DNA of 64,000 nucleotides, taken from positions 7,721,641 through 7,785,640 of the forward strand of contig NZ_CP036264.1 in the NCBI RefSeq assembly GCF_008035925.1, written 5' to 3'. Shown here in pieces: positions 57,201 to 64,000 of this stretch. Source of the DNA: Stieleria maiorica (GTDB lineage Bacteria; Planctomycetota; Planctomycetia; Pirellulales; Pirellulaceae). Numbering within the stretch: the stretch's first letter is position 1; every line of letters starts with the position of its first letter. The notes beneath the pieces are model-generated. The model saw only the letters and a list, made by a program, of their open reading frames with translations. It was not told the origin of the DNA and searched no databases. The position numbers and the translations under genes were made by a program.

Positions 57201-60200
57201 ACGGCCGTCCCGATCCCGATCCCGCCAACGGCGCTGAGCGTCAAGGTTGCAGCCGTCGCGGTCGCACCGCCGACGATGTTCCCAGAAGCCGCAATCAGGG
57301 TCAGGTTGTCGACCGTGTCACCGATCGCGGTTCCGATCGTCAGGTTGCCGCCCGACGCGGTCAGGCTGACGAGCTGCGCCGAAGCATCGGTCGTCAGGGA
57401 TGCGATTTGGTTGGTGTTGAGAGCCCCGGCATCGATCAATGCAATGTTGCCGGCGATACCGACACCGGCCGTGGTCAGGCTGTAGGTCGCCGCGTCGGCG
57501 GTAACCGCCGTTCCGATCCCGATCCCACCGCTGGCGTCGAGCGTCAACGCTGCCGCCGTTGCCGTTCCCGCACCGCCGACGATGTCACCGTCCAAAGCGG
57601 TCAGGATCAGATCATCTCCCGAATCGCCGAGCGATCCGCCGAGGGTCAAGTCGCCCGTCGTCGCGGTCAATCGGATCGTCTGCGCCGACCCGGCGGTCGA
57701 CAGCGTGGTGATTTGACTGGTGTCCAGGGCGCCGGTGTCAATGAGGGTAATGTTTCCGGCCGCGCCGGTACCGCCGCTGGTCAGGCTGTAGGTGGCCGCG
57801 TTGGCGGTGACGGCGGTTCCGATGCCGATGCCGCCGCTGGCCTGGAGCGTCAAGGCGTTGGCAGTCACGGTTCCGCCGCCGACGATGTCGCCGGTCGAAG
57901 CGATGAAGGTCAAGCTGTCGTTGCCGTCACCGAGGGCGCCGCCGACGGTGAAGTCGCCGGTCGAGAGCGTGACGCTGATGGTTTGCCCCGAGGCATCGGT
58001 GCTGACCATCAAGCTGGCCGCGTCGGCTTGGGTGACGGTAATGTCGCCCGCGGCGTTGACCCCGGCGGTTGTCAGATCCAGTGTGTTGGCATCGGTGGAA
58101 AGCGCCGTTCCAATCCCGATGCCACCGCTGGCGTCGACCGTCAACGTGTCAGCGGTGACCAACGCACCACCGACGACGTCACCGCCCGACGCGGTCAGGT
58201 TGACGTCGTCGTTGACGTCACCGATCGCTCCGCTGACGGTCAAGTCGCCGCTGGTGATCGTCACGTCGACCGTTTGCGCCGACGCATCCGTGGCGATGGA
58301 AAGGTTCGCCGCATCGGCTTCGATGATGGTGATGTTGCCCGCCGCGGCGAGTCCACCGCTGGTCAGTGCCAGCGTCGCAGCATCGGAGTTGAACGTCGTT
58401 CCGATGCCGATGCCACCGGCCGCATTGATCGTCAGCGTCGCGGCAGTCACCGTCGCCCCGCCGACGACATCTCCGGCGCTGGAAATCAACGTCAAGTTGT
58501 CGGCGGCGTCGCCGATCGCACCGCCCGCAGTCAAGTCGCCGGTCGATGCGGTCAGGCTGATGGTTTGCGTTGTTCCGTCGGTTGTTAACGTCGAGATCTG
58601 ATTGGTGTTGAGAGCACCCACATCAATCAGCGAGATGTCTCCCGCAGCTCCACTGCCCGCCGTGGTCAAACTGTAGCCGGTCGCGTCAGCGGTGACCGCG
58701 GTCCCGATGCCGATCCCTCCGCCGGCCTGGAGCGTCAGGATTGCAGCCGTGGCGGTCGCTCCGCCGACGATGTTGCCGGCGGTCGCAATCAGGGTCAGGT
58801 TGTCGGCCGCCTCTCCGATTGCGGTTCCGATGGTCAAATTGCCCGTGGTGGCGGTCAGGCTGACGGTTTGGATGCTGCCGTCTGTGGTCAGCGTGTTGAT
58901 TTCATTGGTGATGAAACTGCCCGTGTCAACCAACGCGATGTTCCCGGCGTTTCCGACACCGGCGGTGACCAAATTGTAGGTGGTGGCGTTGGTGCTGACC
59001 GCGGTTCCGATGCCGATCCCGCCGCTGGCGTCGAGGGTCAAGGTTGCCGCGGTTGCCGTTCCCGCACCGCCGACGATGTCGCCTGCGATAGCGATCAGGA
59101 TCAAGTCATCGGCAGGATCGCCAATCGCTCCGTCGAGGACCAGATCGCCGACCGTCGCGGTCAGGCTGATCGTTTGCGCGGCTCCGGTGGTCGACAAAGT
59201 GGTGATTTGGCTGGTGTTCAGTGCACCCGCATCAATCAGTGTGATATTCCCAGCCGCGCCGGCACCGCCGCTGGTCAGGCTGTAAGTGGCGGCGTTGGCG
59301 GTGACGGCGGTCCCGATGCCGATGCCACCGTTGGCGTCAAGTGTCAAGGTGTTGGCCGTCACCGTGCCACCGCCGACGATGTCACCGCCTGATGCGATGA
59401 AGGTCAGATTGTCGTTGACGTCGCCGAGTGCGGCACCGATGGTCAAGTCCCCGCCAACGAGTGTCACACTGATGGTCTGTGCCGACGCATCGGTGCTGAT
59501 CATCACGTCGGCGACATTGTCTTGAATCACGGCGATGTTGCCCGCCCCAGCGATGCCGGCGGTCGTTAGGTCCAAGCTGTTGGCATCGGTCGAGAGCGCG
59601 GTTCCGATCCCAATGCCTCCGCTGGCGTTGACCGTCAACGTGTCGGCGGTCACCGTCGCGCCGCCGAGCACATCACCGTCGGAAGCGGTCAGGTTGATAT
59701 TGTCATTGCCATCCCCGAAGGCTGAATTGACGGTCAAGTCGCCGGTGGTGAACGTCACGTCGACCGTTTGGGCGGATGTGTGGGTGGTGATGGAAAGACT
59801 TGCCGCATCGGCTTGGACGATCGTGATGTTGCCTGCTGCGGCGACTCCGGCACTTGTCAACGCCAATGTCGCGGCGTCGGAGTCAAAGGTGGTTCCGACG
59901 CCGATCCCGCCACTAGCGTCCAGTGTCAACATGTCGGCCGTCACCGTTGCTCCGCCGTCCAGATTCCCACCGACCGTCGTCAACGTGACGTTGTCATTGC
60001 CGTCGCCCGATGCAGCGTCGATCGTCAAGTCTCCGCTGGTCACTGTGACATCGACCGACTGTGCCGTGGCGGCGGTTGCGAACGATAGACTCGCCCCGTC
60101 GGCTTCGACCAACGTGATGTTCCCGGCACCGGCCGCCCCGCCGGTGGTCAAGTCCAGGGTGTCCACATCGCTGTTGAAGGTTGTGTTGTTTCCGATCGCA

Positions 60201-62317
60201 CCACTTGCGTCCAAGGTCAACGTCGCCGCCGTGACGATGCCGCCACCGTTGATGTTGCCGCCGGTCGTCGTGATGTCCACGTCCCCCGTGCCCGCATTGA
60301 TCGCCGCGGCAACAGTGACGTTTCCTGTATGGTTCAGGGTGACCAGGCCGCCATCGGTCGTGATTAAACCGCTGCCACTGTCGTTGTCGAAGTCGACGCC
60401 GGAGGACGTGAACGTGCCGCCTCCGGTCGTGACCGCATCACGCACACGAACGTCGCCGGCGGCGGTGAATATGTCGCCTTGGGTCCCGCTGTTATCATTG
60501 GCGATCAATTCCACATTCAGCGTGCCCGTCGCTGTCGTGATCGTGCCTTGCAGATCGATGTCTCCGGCCGCCACCAAACTTAACGTGACCGTGACCGCGG
60601 TCGAAAGCACGATGTCGGCGTCGGATTCGAGCCGGATACGTCCGCTTTGAACCCCGCCGCCGCCGGCATCGGTGGTGATCGTGACGCTGGTCCCCGCGTC
60701 GAGCGCTGCGTTGATGTGGTCGTCACCGATTTCCGCACCAGCCGCGTTGGGGGAAAACACGCCGGCTGCGGTGTCGATGTTGGTTTGGGTATTGCCGTTG
60801 GAAATCGTGACGTTGTACGGGTCCAGCAGCCATGTCCCGGCGGCACCGGCCGTGGCGCTGGCATCGATCCAGCTGGACCGGACGTCCAACGACGCCTTTC
60901 CGGACGTTTCGATCAGCCCGCCGTCTCCTTGTGCGTTGCCACCGCGCGCGGTGATCGTCCCGTGCACGCGTGTCGTGTGGTCGGCCCAAACAATCACTTT
61001 CCCGCCGCGCCCGCTGTCAATTGCGTCGGCGCGTACGATGGACTGTTGCGACACGTACGTGACGTTTGCATTGCCGACCGATCCCTTGCCTTGATAATCA
61101 CCGCCGATCAAGACCGTTCCGCCGCCGGCGGGTCCTGAGGCGTCGATCCGCGCCGCGTCGAACAAACCGACGTGCATTCCCAGAACATGGACGACCCCGC
61201 CTTGTCCGTCTGCGTCAACGGATGACACATCGATCAGACCGCGGACGATCGAGACGCCTTGATCACCGCTGTCGATGGAAACAAATCCCGCTGAGGCTTC
61301 GATCGATCCCGCCACGTCGATCGCTGGCCCCGACAACCGAACCGTTCCTCCGTGGTTCGTGATGCTGCCCGATTCAGCTAGCGACAACTCTTCGGTCGCG
61401 GTAACTTCGATCGCGGCATGGTCCGTGCGGATGGCGGATTCGAAATGCGCATGGCCCGCCGTCACGTTCAAGTCACCGCCGCCGAGATCGGTTTCGCCCG
61501 CAAACACGATCGAATCGTTCTGGTCGCCTTGAAAGACAAAGCTTGCGGCGAACGAATCCGCAAGCCCGCGGACTTCGACCTGCTGCCCGTCGGATTCATC
61601 GTCGACATCCGAAACGATTCGCAACTCCTCGTCGGGTGCTTCCAGCGACAGCGTGAACGGCGATTGCGTTTCGGCAGCTGATTCGGACGTGTGCCAAACC
61701 TGAATCTGACTGACACCCGGGCTATCGATACGATCGATTGCGGCTCGGTCGACATCGTCTCCCAACTGGACGGTCATTCGCTCCACATTCAAATCCTGGC
61801 TCAGGTCTTCGATGCCGACCAATTGCAGGTTTGCAGTGCCGGAATCCGATCGCACTTCCGATTCGATCGCCCCCGGGGCATTGATCGAATGAATCAGGGA
61901 CTGGATGTGTTCGGCGGTGACCAGACGAACGTGATCGCGACCTTCACCCCCGTCAAATCGAATCTGCTGCCCCGCCAGCGAACCGTCACCGAGGTCCACG
62001 ACCAGCGAATCGTCGTCGCTGGAGCCTTGGACCGTGATCGTGTCGGCTTGGTCGATCGACACACTGTTGACGCGTTCCCCGTTGACGCTAACGTGCAGCT
62101 GGTCCTGATCGAACGTCAGATGAAACGCATCGGCGTGTCCGTCGTTGGCGTCGGCGCCGGCGTCGATCACCAATCCATCGCCGTTCAGCACACGTCGTGT
62201 CTCCAGCCGCGTGACGTTCAATTCGGCAACCAGATCGTTTCTCCGTCGCTCCTTGCGTCTCCGACGCACCGGCAAGCGAGCGCCGGCGAGCTGCTGGATC
62301 CAATGGGAGAGTTTCAT
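48206..62317 (-). CDS. Giant secreted repeat protein (LEPR-XLL, filamentous-haemagglutinin-like)
   Basis: A 4,703-residue protein. It has a basic N-terminus with LETRRVLNGDG at residues 38-48, a LEPR-XLL-type motif seen at the start of very large planctomycete surface proteins. About residues 100-600 contain calcium-loop-like and haemagglutinin-like sequence, including GGLIETSGKASLDVRSSWID and GTWLLDPYNVTISN, typical of the region after the secretion domain in FhaB-like adhesins. About 35 units of ~99 residues follow (core GGIGIGTAVTADATxYSLTTAG), probably a long beta-helix, and a non-repeated C-terminal ~500 residues end the chain. A cell-surface adhesin or matrix protein is likely. The ATG at 62317 was chosen; another is at 62389. 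Confidence 0.88.
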   Translation of the reverse strand: MKLSHWIQQLAGARLPVRRRRKERRRNDLVAELNVTRLETRRVLNGDGLVIDAGADANDGHADAFHLTFDQDQLHVSVNGERVNSVSIDQADTITVQGSSDDDSLVVDLGDGSLAGQQIRFDGGEGRDHVRLVTAEHIQSLIHSINAPGAIESEVRSDSGTANLQLVGIEDLSQDLNVERMTVQLGDDVDRAAIDRIDSPGVSQIQVWHTSESAAETQSPFTLSLEAPDEELRIVSDVDDESDGQQVEVRGLADSFAASFVFQGDQNDSIVFAGETDLGGGDLNVTAGHAHFESAIRTDHAAIEVTATEELSLAESGSITNHGGTVRLSGPAIDVAGSIEASAGFVSIDSGDQGVSIVRGLIDVSSVDADGQGGVVHVLGMHVGLFDAARIDASGPAGGGTVLIGGDYQGKGSVGNANVTYVSQQSIVRADAIDSGRGGKVIVWADHTTRVHGTITARGGNAQGDGGLIETSGKASLDVRSSWIDASATAGAAGTWLLDPYNVTISNGNTQTNIDTAAGVFSPNAAGAEIGDDHINAALDAGTSVTITTDAGGGGVQSGRIRLESDADIVLSTAVTVTLSLVAAGDIDLQGTITTATGTLNVELIANDNSGTQGDIFTAAGDVRVRDAVTTGGGTFTSSGVDFDNDSGSGLITTDGGLVTLNHTGNVTVAAAINAGTGDVDITTTGGNINGGGIVTAATLTLDASGAIGNNTTFNSDVDTLDLTTGGAAGAGNITLVEADGASLSFATAATAQSVDVTVTSGDLTIDAASGDGNDNVTLTTVGGNLDGGATVTADMLTLDASGGIGVGTTFDSDAATLALTSAGVAAAGNITIVQADAASLSITTHTSAQTVDVTFTTGDLTVNSAFGDGNDNINLTASDGDVLGGATVTADTLTVNASGGIGIGTALSTDANSLDLTTAGIAGAGNIAVIQDNVADVMISTDASAQTISVTLVGGDLTIGAALGDVNDNLTFIASGGDIVGGGTVTANTLTLDANGGIGIGTAVTANAATYSLTSGGAGAAGNITLIDAGALNTSQITTLSTTGAAQTISLTATVGDLVLDGAIGDPADDLILIAIAGDIVGGAGTATAATLTLDASGGIGIGTAVSTNATTYNLVTAGVGNAGNIALVDTGSFITNEINTLTTDGSIQTVSLTATTGNLTIGTAIGEAADNLTLIATAGNIVGGATATAAILTLQAGGGIGIGTAVTADATGYSLTTAGSGAAGDISLIDVGALNTNQISTLTTDGTTQTISLTASTGDLTAGGAIGDAADNLTLISSAGDVVGGATVTAATLTINAAGGIGIGTTFNSDAATLALTSGGLAAAGNITIIEADAANLSIATDASAQTVDVTITSGDLTVSGAIGDVNDDVNLTASGGDVVGGALVTADTLTVDASGGIGIGTALSTDANTLDLTTAGVNAAGDITVTQADAASLMVSTDASGQTISVTLSTGDFTVGGALGDGNDSLTFIASTGDIVGGGTVTANALTLQASGGIGIGTAVTANAATYSLTSGGTGAAGNITLIDTGALDTSQITTLSTAGSAQTIRLTATTGDLTLGGSLGDSGDDLILTALDGDIVGGAGTATAAALTLDASGGIGIGTAVTADAATYSLTTAGVGIAGNIALIDAGALNTNQIASLTTDASAQLVSLTASGGNLTIGTAIGDTVDNLTLIAASGNIVGGATATAATLTLSAVGGIGIGTAVTADAASYSLTTTGTGTAGDIRLIDTGALNTDQITLATDGTTQTISLTASTGDLTAGSAIGDAADNLTLVSSAGDVVGGASVTAATLTINAAGGIGIGTAFNSDAATLALTSGGLAAAGNITLIEADAANLSIATDASAQTVDVTITTGDLTVNGAIGDANDDVNLTASGGDVVGGATVTADTLTVVASGGIGIGTALSTDANTLDLTTAGVNTAGDITVIQADAASLMVSTDASGQTISVTLSTGDFTVGGALGDGNDSLTFIASAGDIVGGGTVTANALTLNASGGIGIGTAVTANATSYSLTSGGAGTAGNITLIDTGALDTSQITTLSTAGSAQTISLTATTGDLTVGGSIGHSADDLNLTALDGDIVGGAGTATAATLTLNASGGIGIGTAVNANATSYSLTTAAVGAAGNIALVDTGAFNTNQIASLTTDASAQLVSLTASTGNLTIGTAIGDTIDDLTLIATAGNIVGGATAIAATLTLQAGGGIGIGTAVTADATSYSLTTAGTNAAGNISLVDTGALNTNQITLATDGTTQTISLTASTGNLTAGAAIGDAADNLTLVSSAGDVVGGASVTAATLTINAAGGIGIGTAFNSDAATLALTSGGIAAAGNITLVEANAANLSIATDASAQTVDITITTGDLTVNGAIGDANDNVNLTASGGDVVGGATVTADTLTVVASGGIGVGTALATDANTLDLTTAGVGAAGDITVIQADAASLMVSTDASGQTISVTLSTGDFTVGGALGDGNDSLTFIASAGDIVGGGTVTANALTLDASGGIGIGTAVTANAATYSLTSGGAGAAGNITLIDTGALNTSQITTLSTAGSAQTISLTATTGDLTVGGSIGHSADDLNLTALDGDIVGGAGTATAATLTLDASGGIGIGIGTAVNANATSYSLTTAAVGAAGNIALVDTGAFNTNQIASLTTNASAQVVSLTASTGNLTIGTAIGDTVDDLTLIATAGNIVGGASATAATLTLSAGGGIGIGTAVTASANSYSLTTSGTGTAGNISLIDTGALNTNQITTLATDGSAQTVSLTASTGNLTIGSAIGNSTDNLTLVSTAGDVVGGATATAETLTVTASGAIGNGSALMTDANTLNLTTSGVGLAGNITVIQADAANLSVTTDASAQTISVTVSTGDFTLGGSIGDGNDSLALSATSGNIVGGGTVTANDLTLSAGGGIGIGTAVTADATTYSLTSAGVGAAGDITLVDTGALNTNQITTLNTGASSQTIRLTASGGDLTIGGAIGDGNDNLTFISTAGDIVGGGTVTANLLTLDANGGIGIGTAVTANAATYSLTSGGAAAAGNITLVDTGALNTNQITTLSTAGSTQTIRLTATGGNVTVGGAIGDASDNLHLTATAGNIVGGGATLTAATLTLNASGGIGIGTAVAADASGYSLITAGVGSAGNIRLVDVNALSTSQVALTTDASSQTVDLTASTGNLTINNAIGDTVDNLTLRALVGDVVGGATATANQLRLEAGGGIGIGTAVTADATTYHLTSAGNAAAGNITLFDTGTLNTSQVTLSTDGSAQLVRLDALGGDLIVGGAIGNATDSLTLSAAAGNVVGGATATATTLTVTASGGIGIGTVLSTTADTLDLTTTGVGAAGNIRVVESDASTYSVTTDASAQLIQLTQSTGDFTIGGAIGDGGDSLTFVATTGNIVGGGTVTADALVLQAGGGIGVGTAITANATSYNLTTSGIGSAGDITLIDTNSLSTSQITGLSTATTTQTVSLTASTGNLTVDVAIGDAGDHLVLSASSGNVVGGATATAANLTVVAGGGIGIGTALQTDADALDLTTSGSNGAGNITVVEADAVNLSITTAASAQSVSVTVSNGNLTVNSAIGDANDDLVLITSGGDVVGGGLVTADTLTVNSSGGIGNGVPLQTDANTLDLTSAGVGAAGDIRVVQADAANLLIATDASAQTISVTLSTGDFTVGGAIGDGNDSLMFAATSGNIVGGGTVTANDLTLSAGGGIGIGTAVTADAATYNLTTAGVGAAGNISLVSTGGLNTAQVTLATDASVQTIDLTASSGDLVVGGAIGNTTDHLTLRTSAGNVVGNAIASAATLTVLSSGGIGIGTALGTNADTLNLTTGGSGAAGNITVVETDAVDLSITTAASAQTVDITVSSGNLDVAGPIGDANDDLSLTANTGNVGGGSTVTADTLTVKAGGGIGIGTAFDTDANTLHLTSSGIGSAGDITIVEADSANLMITTDASAQTIDVTISSGDFNMGGAIGDANDDLRFATPAGNINGGATVTANSLTLSAGGGIGIATAVVADAASYDLTSAASGSAGNITLIDTGALNTSQITGLSTHGSSQTVTLTASAGPLTVDGAIGNASDDLTLIAASGDLIGGSVATADVLRLSAAGGIGIGTALSADAISYQLSSSGVGAAGDISLINQGALNTSQITTLSTDASTQTISLAASSGNLTLNTAIAHANDNFALTASGGAVQQSGGSITASGLSVDAVTGIDLATTVSALSAINRGSGDIQIAESDAITITNANQLGSGDVDINAGGSIVVDNGRSVNDAITTVGGAITVQATGAASDLVVVRTISSDSGQINLSADDDLSILAAGRVTTGNNDAVGVSIAANADGAGSGLLTLDDSAIVSTNKGRISGVLVNSSNPISGVQVGERLGGTQRNAQIDVTVNDPSGLGFVAQVDWLEGTPGDSDPSRRNPLEQDISVGGVAVNYQHSYDVAPNQGDIIVNVALTSIADGSILLTQNSFDVLDRPEFATTVTLQVEGALLPFSAPLPESDSVTFVRTIEQIVITTPATQRIVVVAPPLQLNNSVGSAVVTSQRYYVLRIVSFGAESEGEVKLWESEQGREEYSLPDLEDPDSGAGFELSQLPELFKRLPDDRYRIYLIEGQTERLVLDFIIRDGQPIEAQTDAPVQSDGESVEEDGENRIDAEQDAVPPEQPDAESGGRANLSSIERLGSVPVVSSGSIILAAGMAKRDAKGLRRSSQPVSSSARRHRNQLSARRPASWR
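49800..60240 (-). repeat. Coding tandem repeat array (~35 units of ~295 bp)
   Basis: Counting the GGIGIGT-type core in the translated protein gives 35 units. Units come in two main kinds, one with DANTLDLTTAG and one with ATxYSLTTAG plus a DTGALNTNQITTL tail. Boundaries are approximate; individual units differ by a few residues. Confidence 0.88.
53912..59880 (-). repeat. Higher-order repeat, four copies of ~1,491 bp
   Basis: A landmark (tcggaattgaatgccg or variants) recurs at 55401, 56892, 58383 and 59877. The spacings are 1,491, 1,491 and 1,494 bp (497 or 498 codons). Each copy holds five different ~99-residue units in the same order. End coordinates are approximate. Confidence 0.88.
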
Positions 62318-62716
62318 GATGGCGCGACAGGAATAGTCGAAAAAAGCGATTGCAATGCGACGATCGACGCAACCTTCAAATCTTAACACATCGCCTTTGA
62401 ATCACCGTCAAAAACACCGACGCTTGCGCAACCGTCCCCGTGTAATTTCGGAACAAACGGATCAGATTCTCAAGGATTGCCGGATCTCGATCTGCTTGTG
62501 CCGCGATTCTGGTCATCTAATGGATTTGATCGGGATGTAGCGGTCCTGCCTGATTGATCGACCGCCGTCACAAACTGCAGAGCAAGGACAACCGGCGACG
62601 AATCGATATCAAGCTCAAGAAACTCTGTCCTCCATCCACCGCGGCCGCCGGCGGCGGCCCACCGATCGGAGCGGCTGGTTTTCTTGCCCGTGCATCAACC
62701 CTTGGGAACGTGACAG
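62318..62716. other. Intergenic region between divergent genes
   Basis: The gap separates the giant repeat protein gene (minus) and a secreted protein gene (plus) and should hold both promoters. No gene or strong hairpin was seen. If translation of the giant gene starts at 62389, the first 72 bp are coding. Confidence 0.4.
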
Positions 62717-63736
62717 GTGATGACTGATTCTGACAACCGGTCGAACGTCGCTCGCTTCGCCAGCAGATGGGTTCCCGACGTTTTCCACGCTCTGGCGAGT
62801 GTCGCTACATCGAACGCCGCGTCCCCGGCAAGACTCGCCACCGCCGCAAGACTCGCCACCGCCGCGGTCGTGTTGACGGCCACACCGCTGGTCGCCCAAG
62901 AAGGCGTGCCATGCCTCTGGCGTTCCAGCGGTCATGGGCCGACCACCACCGACCCGTCCGCAACCATCGTACGTGTTGCCCCCCGGATTCTGATTAGCAA
63001 TCCCGCCGATTCCGACGCGATGCCTCGCGATGAAGATTCACGAGTCACGTTGGCCGCACTCCATCGACGCCCCCGACCGTTGCAAGTCGAGCAATTCGAA
63101 TCGCTGCCAAGTCCCTCGGACGACAATCCCGTCGAGGGGCAAGTCGAGGAGCCGACGTTGGTCCAACCGGTGCCATTAGCGCCGCCGCCATCGCTGTTGC
63201 CCGTGCCCGACAACACGCCGCGCGGATCGATCGATCAGTTTGACGACGGGCAACCCGAGCTGATTGAAAGTGATGTGTTGGACTTGGGAGAGATTCCACT
63301 GGTGCCCGAGGCAGTCGAGAATCAATCCGTCGACTACCCGCCGCAATCGGGCGGGGCTTGGTTGGACATCCGCCCACGCGGGATCGGATCATTTTCCAAC
63401 GAGTTGGTCGCCGAGGCCGATCTTCCCGGCGACACCAGCGGGCTTGCCCAAAAGGAACCGATTCCGCAGCTGGTCATGCTTCACCGGGCCGATTTGAACA
63501 TGCGAGATTTCTGGGGTGGGGCATCGTTTTGCCACAAGCCGCTGTACTTTGAAGACAACCGTTTGGAACGCTACGGCGCGATACGCGGTCCACTCTGCCG
63601 CGCGCCCGCGCTTCATTCGGGGCTGCACTTTGCCTTGAAAGCCGGCGTGTTGCCGGTGTCGGCGGCCATCGATCCGCCCTGCAACTGTGTTCGCAGCGGC
63701 TATCACACGCCGCCGCTGAAGCGGTTGATCAAATGA
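62717..63736 (+). CDS. Secreted hypothetical protein of planctomycete type
   Basis: A 339-residue protein. Residues about 38-60 form a signal peptide-like segment (ARLATAARLATAAVVLTATPLVAQ), encoded partly by an 18-bp tandem duplication. The middle is a Pro/Asp/Glu-rich low-complexity region. The C-terminal ~100 residues contain FCHKPLYFEDNRLERYG and AIDPPCNC, a Cys-containing motif that I recall from other planctomycete secreted proteins of unknown role. The N-terminal ~30 residues overlap a copy of the 62-bp dispersed repeat (62747-62808), so either the real start lies downstream or the repeat was captured in frame. The 3' end overlaps the convergent HlyD-like gene by 8 bp. Confidence 0.65.
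   Translation: MMTDSDNRSNVARFASRWVPDVFHALASVATSNAASPARLATAARLATAAVVLTATPLVAQEGVPCLWRSSGHGPTTTDPSATIVRVAPRILISNPADSDAMPRDEDSRVTLAALHRRPRPLQVEQFESLPSPSDDNPVEGQVEEPTLVQPVPLAPPPSLLPVPDNTPRGSIDQFDDGQPELIESDVLDLGEIPLVPEAVENQSVDYPPQSGGAWLDIRPRGIGSFSNELVAEADLPGDTSGLAQKEPIPQLVMLHRADLNMRDFWGGASFCHKPLYFEDNRLERYGAIRGPLCRAPALHSGLHFALKAGVLPVSAAIDPPCNCVRSGYHTPPLKRLIK
62747..62808 (+). repeat. 62-bp dispersed repeat, copy within a coding sequence
   Basis: It resembles the reverse complement of the intergenic copy at 21605-21666 over its full 62-bp length. The shared parts include ccacgctctggcgag and the gt-gct-c ends. It lies in frame in the N-terminal region of the secreted protein gene. Confidence 0.7.
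62828..62863 (+). repeat. 18-bp direct duplication
   Basis: gcaagactcgccaccgcc occurs twice in tandem and encodes the repeated ARLATA part of the signal peptide. It is a small in-frame expansion. Confidence 0.85.
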
Positions 63737-64000
63737 CGGATTTGAAGGTCCGCGAGAGCACGCGATACACTCGCTGGCTGAGCGGCTGACCTTGCACGAT
63801 GATCTTTGCCCGTCCGCGGGCCCCGATCAACAGCGGCACATCGGTCGAATCCAACGTGACGTGTGCCTTGTACGATGTCGTCTGCGGTCGCAAAACACCC
63901 GACGAATCGATTCGGTTGGAAATCTGCTGGTCCACCGCCAATTCACTCGGCACGCTTTCGAGATTGACCCTGGAGATCTCCGTCACTGTGCCGTTGACGA
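63729..64000 (-). CDS. HlyD-like membrane fusion protein, 5' part outside window
   Basis: The minus-strand frame runs in from the right edge and ends at 63729, showing only the C-terminal ~90 residues. Readable parts are GTVTEISRVNLESVPSEL, YKAHVTLDS, LIGARGRAKIIVQG and SQRVYRVLSRTF. The pattern of a beta-rich stretch followed by LxxGxRGRAKI fits the end of periplasmic adaptor (HlyD/membrane fusion) proteins of efflux or peptide-export systems. The family is inferred from this tail only. Its stop overlaps the end of the convergent secreted protein gene. Confidence 0.55.
   Translation of the reverse strand, partial: VNGTVTEISRVNLESVPSELAVDQQISNRIDSSGVLRPQTTSYKAHVTLDSTDVPLLIGARGRAKIIVQGQPLSQRVYRVLSRTFKSVI

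Noticed and set aside
55916..58588. 890-codon open frame on the plus strand
   Set aside because: It is antisense to the repeat array; because the repeat units lack stops in this frame, the openness is copied with every unit. The translation is an Arg/Gly/Asp-rich mirror of the repeats, not protein-like.

Overview
The window most likely comes from a planctomycete of the Rhodopirellula/Stieleria type (order Pirellulales). I infer this from the gene set and have made no search. The signs are a LEPR-XLL-like giant secreted protein, UnbV/FG-GAP proteins, a receptor-type Ser/Thr kinase with WD40 repeats, permeases carrying a DtxR-like tail, GYF/zinc-ribbon and TadE/TadG proteins, high GC, few clean operons, and many hairpin-forming intergenic repeats of the 'gccagcccgacgcgtaagcgag' and 'gttcccaggctccgcctgg' kinds.

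Layout. 1-9.1 kb: a partial HupE/UreJ-like membrane protein, dihydroorotase (pyrC), a YceH-family protein, and a divergent pair of FG-GAP lipoproteins (one TPR/UnbV type, one with a CxxCH haem motif). 9.1-15.3 kb: a coupled pair with a GHMP-kinase/UDP-sugar-pyrophosphorylase fusion and a nucleotidyltransferase, then a secreted peroxiredoxin and a rhomboid protease. 15.3-22.6 kb: a very small basic protein, a methyltransferase/FAD-oxidoreductase pair, a CPBP protease coupled to a membrane P-loop ATPase, a secreted hypothetical protein and a GYF/zinc-ribbon membrane protein. 22.9-25.5 kb: a TadE-TadG(VWA)-TadE-membrane protein operon. 25.6-30.5 kb: a complete metal-ion ABC importer (binding protein, ATPase, two permeases); both permeases end in a DtxR/MntR-like domain. 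30.8-38.6 kb: an RRM protein, a hypothetical protein, an RNA-methyltransferase-like enzyme, and two paralogous TPR-methyltransferases flanking a Cys-rich protein and an unknown protein. 38.8-41.8 kb: VgrG followed by an FHA-domain protein, an orphan piece of a type VI secretion-like system. 42.1-62.3 kb: two coupled genes on the minus strand, a 4,703-residue LEPR-XLL/filamentous-haemagglutinin-like repeat protein and a 2,029-residue kinase-WD40 protein. 62.7-64 kb: a secreted hypothetical protein and the 3' end of a HlyD-like gene.

The most notable structures are: (i) the giant gene's array of about 35 units of ~99 residues, with a five-unit higher-order repeat of 1,491 bp present four times; (ii) a family of tandem/inverted repeat elements that sits in three convergent intergenic gaps; (iii) both metal permeases carrying a DtxR-like tail with conserved metal-ligand residues; and (iv) a 62-bp intergenic repeat that also lies in frame within the signal-peptide region of a coding sequence. 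No tRNA, rRNA, CRISPR array, insertion sequence or phage was recognised.
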